From Sphingobacteriales bacterium (lineage in GTDB: Bacteria; Bacteroidota; Bacteroidia; Chitinophagales; JADIYW01), in assembly GCA_016721245.1 (NCBI GenBank), contig JADKIQ010000025.1:124001-188000 (forward strand): a DNA stretch of 64,000 nt. Reading direction: 5' to 3'. The position numbers were made by a program, and so were the translations under genes. Positions within the stretch are counted from its first letter, which is position 1. The number at the start of each line of letters is the position of its first letter. This document shows positions 35,484-43,315 of this stretch, one piece after another. Under the pieces are notes generated by a model. That model worked only from the letters and a program-made list of their open reading frames with translations, was not told where the DNA came from and made no database searches.

Positions 35484-36065
35484 TCACTTAATCTTCAACG
35501 TTTTCAACCATTTCCACCACAGTTTTTGAATTGCTTTAATATCATCCATTTTCGTATCACAACGAATAATGCCGTATTCATTTTTAGTCAACCGTTTCAA
35601 TATCCAGCTTGCACGACCACACACTCTGAAAATATCGTCATCAATCTGATAGTTTAACGAATTTTGTTTCAACTGCCCTGCTTTCACTCTGCACCAGATA
35701 GTCACATCATTTGCATTTGTTAACCCAATGTATGTTGTATCAGTAAGTGCATTAATTAATTCGGGAATAAATTTGCAGAAACGGGTACTATCCATTGCTA
35801 GCCAAAACGGGCAACGGAATATTTTCTCGTAATCTGTTTCTTTGTAAATAAATTTATGAATAGTATCAAAAGAATAATTTCTGATATCGCGCATGGTAGA
35901 ATCTAAACGCATACCGTAGGCAAACTTAAATTCACTGTTTACCGTTTTAAGTTGCTTTTGGAATTCAGCTGGCATTAATTTAACCGCCAAAAATTGCTTA
36001 TTATCTGTCTGGGCAAATAAATTACAATTCAGCAGAATAAATAATAATACAACGGATTGTTTCAT
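35484..36065 (-). CDS. exported hypothetical protein
   Basis: 193 residues with a signal peptide (VVLLFILLNCNLFAQ). Not recognised. The mature part has IYKETDYEKIFRCPFWLAM and a basic C-terminal IQKLWWKWLKTLKIK. Periplasmic or secreted location is inferred. It converges with the hydrolase gene and follows the RicT-like gene by 39 bp, so it may be on the same transcript. Confidence 0.65.
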   Translation of the reverse strand: MKQSVVLLFILLNCNLFAQTDNKQFLAVKLMPAEFQKQLKTVNSEFKFAYGMRLDSTMRDIRNYSFDTIHKFIYKETDYEKIFRCPFWLAMDSTRFCKFIPELINALTDTTYIGLTNANDVTIWCRVKAGQLKQNSLNYQIDDDIFRVCGRASWILKRLTKNEYGIIRCDTKMDDIKAIQKLWWKWLKTLKIK

Positions 36066-36104
36066 AATTCAATAGATTGCTTCGCGTCACGTAATGACAT
36101 CAGG

Positions 36105-37487
36105 CTATTCTTTTGGCGGTGTATTCTTATTGGGATTATTATTCGCATTTCCTCCCTGATTATTTGGCCGCGGCGGACGATTCTGATTCTTGTTTTGATT
36201 ATTCTGCGGCTTTTGCTGACCTTGCTTATTGCCTTGTTGTTTATTTTGTTGTCCTTGCTGCTGCGGATTATTCTGCGGACGGTTTTGCTGGTTTGCCTGT
36301 GGTCTGTTCTGCTGATTATTCTGCGGCTTATTTTGCTGATTTGGATTGTTGCGCTGTTGTCCCTGCTGCTTATTTTTATGAAAGTTCTTTTTATCCTTTC
36401 TGTCCAGGCTTGCCAATGAAATCTGACCAACCACGTCAGCAAATTCAATGCTTTCCTCTTCAGTTTTTTCTTCTACTTCTGCCAAATCTGTAATATCGGC
36501 AGGTTTTTTACCATTCGCGTTCATTTCTAAAACCATCTTCACATTATCCAGTGATATCGGATAGAAAGTACCGGAGCCTCTTACGGTATAAAACATCAGT
36601 CCTTTCAGAATATCCGTTTTCATCAAACGTGCTTCACCTGTTTCCAGCTGCAAAGTATCTGCTTTCTCCGGCACAAAACGTAAAGCGTCTAAGTACGTAT
36701 CTAATTCATAATTCAAACAACATTTCAAGCGTCCGCATTGTCCGCTCAATTTAGTTTGATTGATGGACAAATTTTGATAACGGGCAGCCGTCGTATTTAC
36801 CGATTTGAAACTTGTCAACCAGGTAGAGCAACATAACTCACGACCGCAAGAACCAATACCGCCCACGATACCTGCTTCCTGACGTGCACCAATCTGACGC
36901 ATTTCAATCTTTACCTTGAACTCTGCAGCCAGTACTTTTATCAATTCACGAAAATCCACACGACCGTCTGCTGTATAATAAAAAGTAGCTTTTCTTCCAT
37001 CAGCCTGGTATTGCACATCACCGAGTTTCATATCCAATCCCAAATTACGGGCTAGCACGCGGGCTTTCAACATTGTTTGTTTTTCTTTGGCACGCGCCTG
37101 TTCCATCAGGTTCAGCTCATTGTCTTTGGCGATACGCAGGATATTTCTAATGTCTTCAGAACTTTCCTTAACCCGTTTCTTCTTCATCTGCAAACGCACC
37201 AGTTCGCCACTAAGTGTCACCTGACCAAGATCATATCCCTGCACAGCTTCCACAATCACATAATCTCCTGTGTAAATATCAAAACGTTTGTCGTTACGGT
37301 AAAATCCTTTACGCGAACCGTTTTTAAAACTTACTTCGTGAATATTGTATTTGGCAAAAGGATCAGCCGTGATATCGCTGAGCCAGTCGTGAACTTCTAG
37401 TTTAGAGCAACCGCCTGTGGCACAATGTCCGTTATTTTTACAACCTCCCGGTGTAGAACCTGAGGTTCCGCAACTATTACAACTCAT
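36105..37487 (-). CDS. RicT-like PSP1 domain protein with Asn/Gln-rich tail
   Basis: 460 residues. The PSP1/RicT core (about 45-300) has EVSFKNGSRKGFYRN, DGRVDFRELIKVLA, and two Cys clusters GSCGRELCCSTW and GQCGRLKCCLNYE; in RicT such Cys take part in iron-sulfur cluster binding. An N-terminal Cys-rich segment (SCNSCGTSGSTPGGC) may add metal ligands. Residues about 370-460 are a low-complexity tail of Gln, Asn, Lys, Pro and Arg with no fold expected. RicT in Bacillus aids RNA processing; the role in this phylum is unproven. It follows holB, 173 bp downstream. Confidence 0.85.
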   Translation of the reverse strand: MSCNSCGTSGSTPGGCKNNGHCATGGCSKLEVHDWLSDITADPFAKYNIHEVSFKNGSRKGFYRNDKRFDIYTGDYVIVEAVQGYDLGQVTLSGELVRLQMKKKRVKESSEDIRNILRIAKDNELNLMEQARAKEKQTMLKARVLARNLGLDMKLGDVQYQADGRKATFYYTADGRVDFRELIKVLAAEFKVKIEMRQIGARQEAGIVGGIGSCGRELCCSTWLTSFKSVNTTAARYQNLSINQTKLSGQCGRLKCCLNYELDTYLDALRFVPEKADTLQLETGEARLMKTDILKGLMFYTVRGSGTFYPISLDNVKMVLEMNANGKKPADITDLAEVEEKTEEESIEFADVVGQISLASLDRKDKKNFHKNKQQGQQRNNPNQQNKPQNNQQNRPQANQQNRPQNNPQQQGQQNKQQGNKQGQQKPQNNQNKNQNRPPRPNNQGGNANNNPNKNTPPKE

Positions 37488-37660
37488 TTTTTATTAATAT
37501 TGAGTAGTTTGCAAGGAAGAGTTATAAAACGTCTGCCAATACAAACTGAATATGAACAATTATTTTCACGTTTTCCGAGCTTAAAAACAAGCCAAAAGAA
37601 GACGTTATGACAAAAATACAGTAAAAATTGAGATTTTCAGCAGGTAATTATGCGCAAATG

Positions 37661-38782
37661 TTAATCTTTTGAACGTATTATTTTATTCATTCTCAGTGAC
37701 ATATCCATCAGCACCATTTTAGGACTTACATTTCGTTCGATTTCGTAGTGCTTTTTATTAATCAGTTCCAGCAGTTTTTCGAGTTTCTGATATGTCAGAA
37801 ACTTATTGATACGTACCGCCAAATTCAATTCATCCTGTGCCAGTCTCGGAGCATAATTTTTAATATGTAACAACATTAAGGCTTCTCTGAAAATATGAGT
37901 TGAATACTCCAAAAAGGATTTCAGATTCTCCCGTCCCATCTTGCCGGCTTCATCCGTCCACTTCAGCAACTCACCTGCTTTTAAGTTAATAGAAAAATCG
38001 AGCCACTGTGTCAGTAGTCTGGTATTTTCATGCGTTTCACTGTCCATTAGTGACAATGCTGCATTGAAATTTCCATCCGCCAGATAAGCAATGTGTTGCG
38101 TATTAGATTGAGGAACTCCTTTTTTGAGCAGAGCTTGCGCCATGGAAGCATCGTCAATCTTGTTTATTTTTACCAGTTGACAACGAGATAAAATGGTCGG
38201 CAATATTTCTTCCTGAATTTCTGCAATCAGAATCAGTACGGTATTTTCTGGCGGTTCTTCCAGTAATTTCAACAAAATATTTCCTTCTTTAGAAAGCGCT
38301 TCCGCCATCCAGATAATCTGAATTTTGTAGCCGGACTCAAAAGCCGTTAAACTCAAACCTTTGAGAATATTTCGCGCTTCGTCGGCTGTAATATTGCCTT
38401 GTTTATTTTCCGCCCCGATACTTTGCAGCCATTCCAATTCATTGATGTAAGGATTCTTGGTGATTTCCGTTCGCCATTCCTGAATATAATCGGTACTTAA
38501 ACTTGGATGTGGCGAAGGTTTTTTCGCAATTATCGGATAGGTATAATGAATATCCGGATGAATCAGCTTTTGTGCTTTCACACAGGCACCACAAACACCA
38601 CAACTGTCTTCTTCCTGTTTATTTTCGCAAACAATATATTGGGTAAAGGCTAATGCCAATGCAAGACCGCCTGCGCCGGGCTGTGACAAAAACAACTGTG
38701 AATGCGGAATATTTCCGGATTTGCCAATTTCGAGTAAATGTTGTTTTATTTCGTGCTGACCAATGACGTCTTTAAAAAGCAT
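37661..38782 (-). CDS. holB: DNA polymerase III subunit delta'
   Basis: 373 residues from the ATG at 38782; the frame extends to 38842 through repeat DNA and is not used. Part of the clamp loader. FKDVIGQHEIKQHLLEIGKSG is the usual N-terminus; the P-loop is degenerate (SQPGAGGLALAL, no Lys), as in delta' proteins; the zinc-binding CGVCGACVKAQ and LLKLLEEPPENTVLILI plus the sensor block TILSRCQ are clear. A TATATTTG box at 38786-38793 lies directly before the start. Confidence 0.9.
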   Translation of the reverse strand: MLFKDVIGQHEIKQHLLEIGKSGNIPHSQLFLSQPGAGGLALALAFTQYIVCENKQEEDSCGVCGACVKAQKLIHPDIHYTYPIIAKKPSPHPSLSTDYIQEWRTEITKNPYINELEWLQSIGAENKQGNITADEARNILKGLSLTAFESGYKIQIIWMAEALSKEGNILLKLLEEPPENTVLILIAEIQEEILPTILSRCQLVKINKIDDASMAQALLKKGVPQSNTQHIAYLADGNFNAALSLMDSETHENTRLLTQWLDFSINLKAGELLKWTDEAGKMGRENLKSFLEYSTHIFREALMLLHIKNYAPRLAQDELNLAVRINKFLTYQKLEKLLELINKKHYEIERNVSPKMVLMDMSLRMNKIIRSKD

Positions 38783-38785
38783 GGA

Positions 38786-38793
38786 CAAATATA
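38786..38793 (-). promoter_or_regulatory. possible -7 box at the holB start
   Basis: Minus strand TATATTTG matches TAnnTTTG but ends only 4 bases before the ATG at 38782, so it would give a near-leaderless message. It may be chance. Confidence 0.3.
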
Positions 38794-38795
38794 GC

Positions 38796-38823
38796 AGTAA
38801 GTAGTAAGTAGTAAGTGATAAGT
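38796..38823. repeat. 7-bp tandem repeat upstream of holB
   Basis: Three exact copies of AGTAAGT followed by GATAAGT. It sits between a possible -7 box and the place of the -33 element of holB. Confidence 0.8.
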
Positions 38824-38915
38824 AAAGAAATTTTATAAACAACTATTTCTAAAATGAACAATTAAGATGGAATTTTCTTTTAAACTTATAAGTTCACAAG
38901 CATTAACTTTACAAA

Positions 38916-39332
38916 ATGAGTATGAAAGTAGCCGTAATACGCAGAGCCACCTTTAACGCAGCACATAAACTGTGGAATGATAAATGGACAGCAGAAAAAA
39001 ACAAGGAAGTTTTCGGCTTGTGTGCTAACGAACATTTTCACGGACACAACTATACCATTGAAGTAAAAGTGATTGGAGAAATTGAGTCGGAAACAGGCTA
39101 CGTAATTGATTTAAAAATAGTAAAGGATATCATAAAAGAAGAAATTGAAGAACGCTTCGACCACAAAAATCTGAATTTAGACACGAAAGAATTTGCAAGC
39201 CTCAACCCTACAGCGGAAAATATAATTGTGGTGATTTATGATTTAATCCGCGCCAAACTCGACAGCAAGTATGAGCTATTTATCAAACTCTGGGAAACCG
39301 AAAAAAATATAGTGGAGTATCCTGTGAGATAG
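38916..39332 (+). CDS. queD: 6-pyruvoyl-tetrahydropterin/6-carboxytetrahydropterin synthase family
   Basis: 138 residues. Zinc ligands are His in FNAAHKLWN and the two His of HFHGHNY; the active-site Cys is in FGLCANEHF; and LWETEKNIVEY is the pterin-binding end. QueD makes 6-carboxytetrahydropterin for queuosine and 7-deazapurines; the sister PTPS makes a biopterin precursor. The sequence alone does not settle which, and no other que gene is in view. ATG at 38916. Confidence 0.85.
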   Translation: MSMKVAVIRRATFNAAHKLWNDKWTAEKNKEVFGLCANEHFHGHNYTIEVKVIGEIESETGYVIDLKIVKDIIKEEIEERFDHKNLNLDTKEFASLNPTAENIIVVIYDLIRAKLDSKYELFIKLWETEKNIVEYPVR

Positions 39333-39359
39333 TAAATAGTAGTTAGTACTTAGTATTTA
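39329..39359. repeat. degenerate 7-bp tandem repeat after queD
   Basis: Heptamers TAGTAAA, TAGTAGT, TAGTACT and TAGTATT, then TAG. It begins in the queD stop codon. Confidence 0.7.
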
Positions 39360-39403
39360 GAATCTGGGATTCAATCGTTATTTATTGAACTTTATTCTTG
39401 GCA

Positions 39404-39438
39404 TGAATCGTTAATTATTCATCGTCAATTGTTAATTC
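39404..39438. repeat. degenerate 7-bp repeat between queD and a lipoprotein gene
   Basis: Heptamers TGAATCG, TTAATTA, TTCATCG, TCAATTG and TTAATTC. Same type as the block at 1808-1835. Confidence 0.55.
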
Positions 39439-39533
39439 AATTTCTTTTTTAGCAAAGATTTCTTAAAAAAGAATTGGCAATGAACTAAATTTTCATTTGC
39501 AGCGTAATAGCTAATAACCAAACCAATTTTCAA

Positions 39534-39755
39534 ATGAAAAAAGTATTTTTTGCATGCATGACGGTAGGCTTGTTAGCTACCTCCTGCGACTGGTTTAACT
39601 CTAAACCAAAAGACGACACAACTGTAGTAACGCCTGATGATCAGGGAGACTCTGCAATTGTAACTACCAACGACACTACTGTTAAAAAACCTGACAGTGC
39701 CGTTGCGGTAACGGAAGAGAAAATCATTGAAACAAAGAAAGAAGTAAAAAAATAA
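39534..39755 (+). CDS. small lipoprotein
   Basis: 73 residues. Lipoprotein signal MKKVFFACMTVGLLATSC with the acylated Cys18, then a polar Asp/Thr/Lys-rich tail without expected fold (PDDQGDSAIVTTNDTTVKK). Not recognised; short unstructured lipoproteins like this are common in the phylum. It ends 17 bp before a strong hairpin. Confidence 0.65.
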   Translation: MKKVFFACMTVGLLATSCDWFNSKPKDDTTVVTPDDQGDSAIVTTNDTTVKKPDSAVAVTEEKIIETKKEVKK

Positions 39756-39772
39756 AACTTCTTTTAATGAAA

Positions 39773-39799
39773 GCGAGGCGGTCCTACGGACCGCCTCGC
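39773..39799. terminator. long perfect hairpin between convergent genes
   Basis: 12-bp GC-rich stem GCGAGGCGGTCC/GGACCGCCTCGC with loop TAC. It lies between the end of the small lipoprotein gene and the end of pgk and can serve both, although the flanking T runs are weak. Its TCCTACGGA core recurs in the hairpin at 19790-19812. Confidence 0.7.
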
Positions 39800-39827
39800 G
39801 CTATTTTATAGTATGTGACTAAAAATC

Positions 39828-41039
39828 TTACATCAATGCTGCTACACCCGGCAAAGTTTTACCTTCGAAAAATTCTAATAAAGCACCGCCGCCGGTGGAA
39901 ACGAAACTCACCTGATCAGCTAAATGGAATTTATTAACTGCAGCTACACTGTCGCCGCCGCCCACTAAACTGAACGCGCCTTTCTGTGTAGCATGTGCCA
40001 CCGCCACCGCAATACTCTTGGTTCCATTCTGGAATTTTTCCATTTCAAAAACACCCATCGGCCCGTTCCATAAAATAGTTTTGGAGTTTTTAATTACTTC
40101 TTGAAAAGCAATAATGGAATCGTGTCCAATATCCAATGCCATCCAGGCAACCGGAATATCCGTATTATCTGCCACTCTTATGTTTGCACTATTGTCAAAT
40201 TTATCTGCAATAACAGAATCTTCCGGCAATAAAATTTTTACTCCTTTGGCTTCTGCTTTCTTTAAAATGTGTAATGCCAACTCCAGCATATCATCTTCCA
40301 CCAATGATTTACCAACTTCAAAACCCAGCGCTTTCACAAAAGTATACGCCATACCGCCGCCAATGATAATATTATCGGCAATATTCAACAGATTTTCTAT
40401 AATCAAAATTTTGTCGGATACTTTGGCGCCGCCTAAAATGGCTGTAAACGGCTTTTCTGAATCGTTCAATACTTTCGTGGCATTGGCAACTTCAGCTGCC
40501 ATTAAATAACCAAAAGCTTTATCTTCTTTTCTAAAATGTTTTGCCACAATCGTTGTGCTGGCATGTGCGCGATGCGCAGAACCAAATGCATCATTTATGT
40601 ACACATCTCCGTGATGTGCCAGTTTAGCGGCAAAAGCCTCATCTCCTTTTTCTTCGCCTTTATGAAAACGGGTATTTTCCAGCAATAATACTTCTCCCGG
40701 TTTTAAACTGTCTGATATTCTCTGACTTTCTTCGCTTACACAGTCTTCAGAAAACTTCACATCATTATTCAATAAGTCGGAAAGATGTTTTACCACATGT
40801 TTCAGGGAAAATTTTTCCGTATCAACTGTTCCGTCTTCTTTTAATTTTTTCAGAGGACGTCCCAAATGCGACATTAGGACCACACTTCCACCATCATTCA
40901 ATACTTTTTTGATCGTTGGCAAAGATGCTTTGATTCGTGTATCGTCTGTAATATTAAAATCTTTGTCGAAAGGCACATTAAAATCTACACGAATTAATGC
41001 ACGCTTGTTTTTGAAGTTGATGGAGTCTACGGTTTGCAT
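39828..41039 (-). CDS. pgk: phosphoglycerate kinase
   Basis: 403 residues, family length. It transfers phosphate between 1,3-bisphosphoglycerate and ADP in glycolysis. RALIRVDFNVPFD near the N-terminus, HLGRP with the substrate-binding region, FGSAHRAHAST, ILGGAKVSDKI, and the nucleotide-binding WNGPMGVFE and LVGGGDSVAA are all intact. It follows gap by 84 bp on the same strand. A short heptamer repeat lies just upstream of its ATG. Confidence 0.97.
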   Translation of the reverse strand: MQTVDSINFKNKRALIRVDFNVPFDKDFNITDDTRIKASLPTIKKVLNDGGSVVLMSHLGRPLKKLKEDGTVDTEKFSLKHVVKHLSDLLNNDVKFSEDCVSEESQRISDSLKPGEVLLLENTRFHKGEEKGDEAFAAKLAHHGDVYINDAFGSAHRAHASTTIVAKHFRKEDKAFGYLMAAEVANATKVLNDSEKPFTAILGGAKVSDKILIIENLLNIADNIIIGGGMAYTFVKALGFEVGKSLVEDDMLELALHILKKAEAKGVKILLPEDSVIADKFDNSANIRVADNTDIPVAWMALDIGHDSIIAFQEVIKNSKTILWNGPMGVFEMEKFQNGTKSIAVAVAHATQKGAFSLVGGGDSVAAVNKFHLADQVSFVSTGGGALLEFFEGKTLPGVAALM

Positions 41040-41043
41040 GATT

Positions 41044-41071
41044 TAGTAATGAGTGGTAAGCAATAAGTAAT
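41044..41071. repeat. degenerate 7-bp repeat upstream of pgk
   Basis: Heptamers TAGTAAT, GAGTGGT, AAGCAAT and AAGTAAT, starting 4 bases before the pgk ATG. Akin to the blocks at 38796 and 39329. Confidence 0.5.
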
Positions 41072-41123
41072 AAGTTCAATTTGTAAAATTAATCAAACCG
41101 TGGACTTTATTCTTAACGCCTTT

Positions 41124-42125
41124 TTATAAAAAGGCTACTTTTTCAACAAGTTCAGCAAGACGATTTGCATAGCCGTATTCGTTATCATACCAGCCTACAA
41201 TTTTTACCAAATCTCCTATCTGCTGAGTTAGCCCTGCATCAAAGGTGCAGGAATAGGGAGAATGTATAATATCACTGGAGACAATCGGATCTTCCGTATA
41301 CGCTAAAATATGTTTCAGTTGATTTTCTGCAGCAACTTTGAAAACGGCATTGATTTCTTCTATTGTGGTGCTTTTTTCAATATTGCAATATAATTCTGTG
41401 GAAGAACCAACAATGACCGGCACACGCACAGCGCCACCTTTTATTTTTCCTTTTATTTCCGGCATAATCCATTCCAGTGCTTTGTTGGCATTAGACGTGG
41501 TAGGCACAATATTTTGTGCAGCAGCGCGGGCTCTTCTGAAATCGCTGCCGTGAATGCTGTCGTGTAGTTTCTGGTCGCTGGTATAAGCATGAATGGTATT
41601 CATAAACGCATTCTTTATACCAAAATTATCCAGCATTACTCTTACCATCGGCGCCAGGCAGTTGGTGGTGCAGGATGCATTGGAGATAATCGTATCTTCT
41701 TTAGTAATAATTTCGTCGTTGATACCTACCACAATAGTTTTCACTGTTTTATCAGCCGGCGAAGAAATCACTACTTTTTTTGCACCCGCAGCAATATGTT
41801 CCTGTAACTTTTCACGATCTCTGTATCTGCCGCTGCATTCAATAACGATATCTATATTTAAATCTTTCCAGGGTAAATCTTTGGATTGAGCGATAGAGGT
41901 GCTGATAATCTCTTTGTTATCAATAAACAAATGATCTTCTTTGGCGGTAATGGTTTTGTCCCATTTTCCTTGGGCGGTATCATGTTTTAGCAAATAAACC
42001 AAGGCATCATTAGGCGCAATGTCGTTGATAGCAACGATATCTATATGGTTTTTATCAAATAAGAGCTGAAATACGAGGCGACCTATGCGTCCCAATCCGT
42101 TTATGGCAATTCTTGGTTTAGACAT
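41124..42125 (-). CDS. gap: glyceraldehyde-3-phosphate dehydrogenase, type I
   Basis: 333 residues from the ATG at 42125, the family length; a longer frame to 42206 adds 27 unlikely residues. NAD-binding INGLGRIGRLVFQ, the catalytic SNASCTTNCLAP with Cys and, later, the His in TIHAYTSDQ, and the C-terminal WYDNEYGYANRL are all present. It oxidises glyceraldehyde-3-phosphate in glycolysis. One transcript with pgk is likely. Diverges from tRNA-Glu. Confidence 0.96.
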   Translation of the reverse strand: MSKPRIAINGLGRIGRLVFQLLFDKNHIDIVAINDIAPNDALVYLLKHDTAQGKWDKTITAKEDHLFIDNKEIISTSIAQSKDLPWKDLNIDIVIECSGRYRDREKLQEHIAAGAKKVVISSPADKTVKTIVVGINDEIITKEDTIISNASCTTNCLAPMVRVMLDNFGIKNAFMNTIHAYTSDQKLHDSIHGSDFRRARAAAQNIVPTTSNANKALEWIMPEIKGKIKGGAVRVPVIVGSSTELYCNIEKSTTIEEINAVFKVAAENQLKHILAYTEDPIVSSDIIHSPYSCTFDAGLTQQIGDLVKIVGWYDNEYGYANRLAELVEKVAFL

Positions 42126-42191
42126 TCTGTTGTTGATTTTATGTAAAAGTAGTTGAGATTTTGAATTTAAAAAAGAAATTATTGTTAAGGT

Positions 42192-42222
42192 GTTGTAAGA
42201 AAGCAAAAAGTTGGTATATTTG
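42192..42222 (+). promoter_or_regulatory. promoter of tRNA-Glu
   Basis: -7 box TATATTTG (42215-42222) followed by CACTCG; a -33 TTG at 42192-42194 stands 20 bases upstream, the best match to the full Bacteroidota consensus in the window. Confidence 0.65.
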
Positions 42223-42239
42223 CACTCGCTTTGAAAAAC

Positions 42240-42311
42240 GGCCCGTTCGTCTAGGGGTTAGGACAGGAGATTTTCATTCTTCAAACACGGGTTCGATTCC
42301 CGTACGGGCTA
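42240..42311 (+). tRNA. tRNA-Glu (TTC)
   Basis: Cloverleaf with acceptor GGCCCGT/ACGGGCT (G1-T72 wobble), the GTCTAGGGGTTAGGAC D arm, anticodon stem GGAGA/TCTTC with loop TTTTCAT (anticodon TTC), T arm ACGGG/CCCGT, and A73. Its product also feeds HemA (glutamyl-tRNA reductase). Confidence 0.95.
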
Positions 42312-42325
42312 CTAACAAATTTGAT

Positions 42326-42357
42326 AACGCATTGTAAATGAATATTTATGATGCGTT
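42326..42357 (+). terminator. terminator after tRNA-Glu
   Basis: Stem AACGCAT/ATGCGTT with an inner stem TAAAT/ATTTA, followed by a long T run. It begins 15 bases after the tRNA. Confidence 0.75.
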
Positions 42358-42379
42358 TTTTTATTTTTATATTCTTTGT

Positions 42380-43069
42380 TTACTTAACACAATAATGCTG
42401 AAGGGAATATTTTGCCTTTTCATCTCCCAATTCCGAAGCCTTAGTCCAGTCTGCACAGGCATCTTCAACTGTACCCAAATTATTTTTATAATTGCCACGG
42501 TTTAAGTAAGCTGCTGCAAAATCTGTCTTTAATTCGATTGCTTTGTTAAAATCATCGATTGCTCCACTGTCGTTTGTTGAATAATATTTGGACAAACCGC
42601 GAAAATTATAAGCTTCGGCATAATTCGGCATTAGCTCAATTGCTTTATTACAATCCTCAATCGCGCCATTATAATCCCCTATTACTCTTTTTGAAATACC
42701 TCTGTTTAAATATACTTCAGCATTGCTGCTGTCTAATGCTATAGATTTATCAAAATCGGAGATGGCATTTACATTATCCCCAATTGCATCTTTAGCCATC
42801 CCGCGGAAAAAGTAAACGTTTTTATCAGCCGGATTGATATCTAAAGCCTTTGTATAGTCTCTAACAGCACCGGTATAATCACCCAAAGTAAACATTATTT
42901 TCCCACGATTGAAGTATGCATCAAAGGTAGGAGCTGATAAAATAGATTTGTTAAGTTCTTGTAATACAGTCAGCATCTCATCCTTTATTATAGGTGTTTG
43001 TGCTTTTATTGTTGAAACTGCCAGTAGAAAAATGCAGCTGGACAGGATTTTTTTAAAAAAATATTTCAT
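42380..43069 (-). CDS. TPR repeat protein, exported
   Basis: 229 residues. Signal peptide (SCIFLLAVSTIKAQ) followed by about five tetratricopeptide repeats, each with the GDYTGAVRDYTKALDINPAD pattern (for example YNGAIEDCNKAIELMPNYAE). It is a protein-interaction scaffold in the periplasm; the partner is unknown. The C-terminal repeat (EDACADWTKASELGDEKA) has Sel1-like character. Single gene. Confidence 0.88.
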   Translation of the reverse strand: MKYFFKKILSSCIFLLAVSTIKAQTPIIKDEMLTVLQELNKSILSAPTFDAYFNRGKIMFTLGDYTGAVRDYTKALDINPADKNVYFFRGMAKDAIGDNVNAISDFDKSIALDSSNAEVYLNRGISKRVIGDYNGAIEDCNKAIELMPNYAEAYNFRGLSKYYSTNDSGAIDDFNKAIELKTDFAAAYLNRGNYKNNLGTVEDACADWTKASELGDEKAKYSLQHYCVK

Positions 43070-43315
43070 AAGTTATGGTTTGTATATAAAGTTAAACAAA
43101 ATGACTCATTATCAGCATCGTTAAATATGTTTTTTATGTTACTTCTTAACAAATTTAAAAGAAATACAATCACTCTATAATATAAATAATTTTTTATTAT
43201 GTTATTTTATATCTCAAACACTACTGTATCACATCCACTAAATGAAATTTAAATTATATAAATTAATCTTTCTACCAAAAAAATTACTACCTTAGAAATA
43301 TAATATAGCTCCTTT

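Noticed and set aside
36057..36493. Open frames on both strands over the RicT tail
   Set aside because: Produced by the Gln/Asn codon repeats; strongly biased Leu/Ile/Arg composition and no homology pattern.
38796..38823. AGTAAGT repeat as CRISPR or iteron origin
   Set aside because: No spacers, short unit, no rep gene or origin features nearby.
42126..42206. 27-residue extension of gap
   Set aside because: The normal N-terminus (KPRIAINGLGRIGR) starts at ATG 42125; the extension reads promoter DNA.
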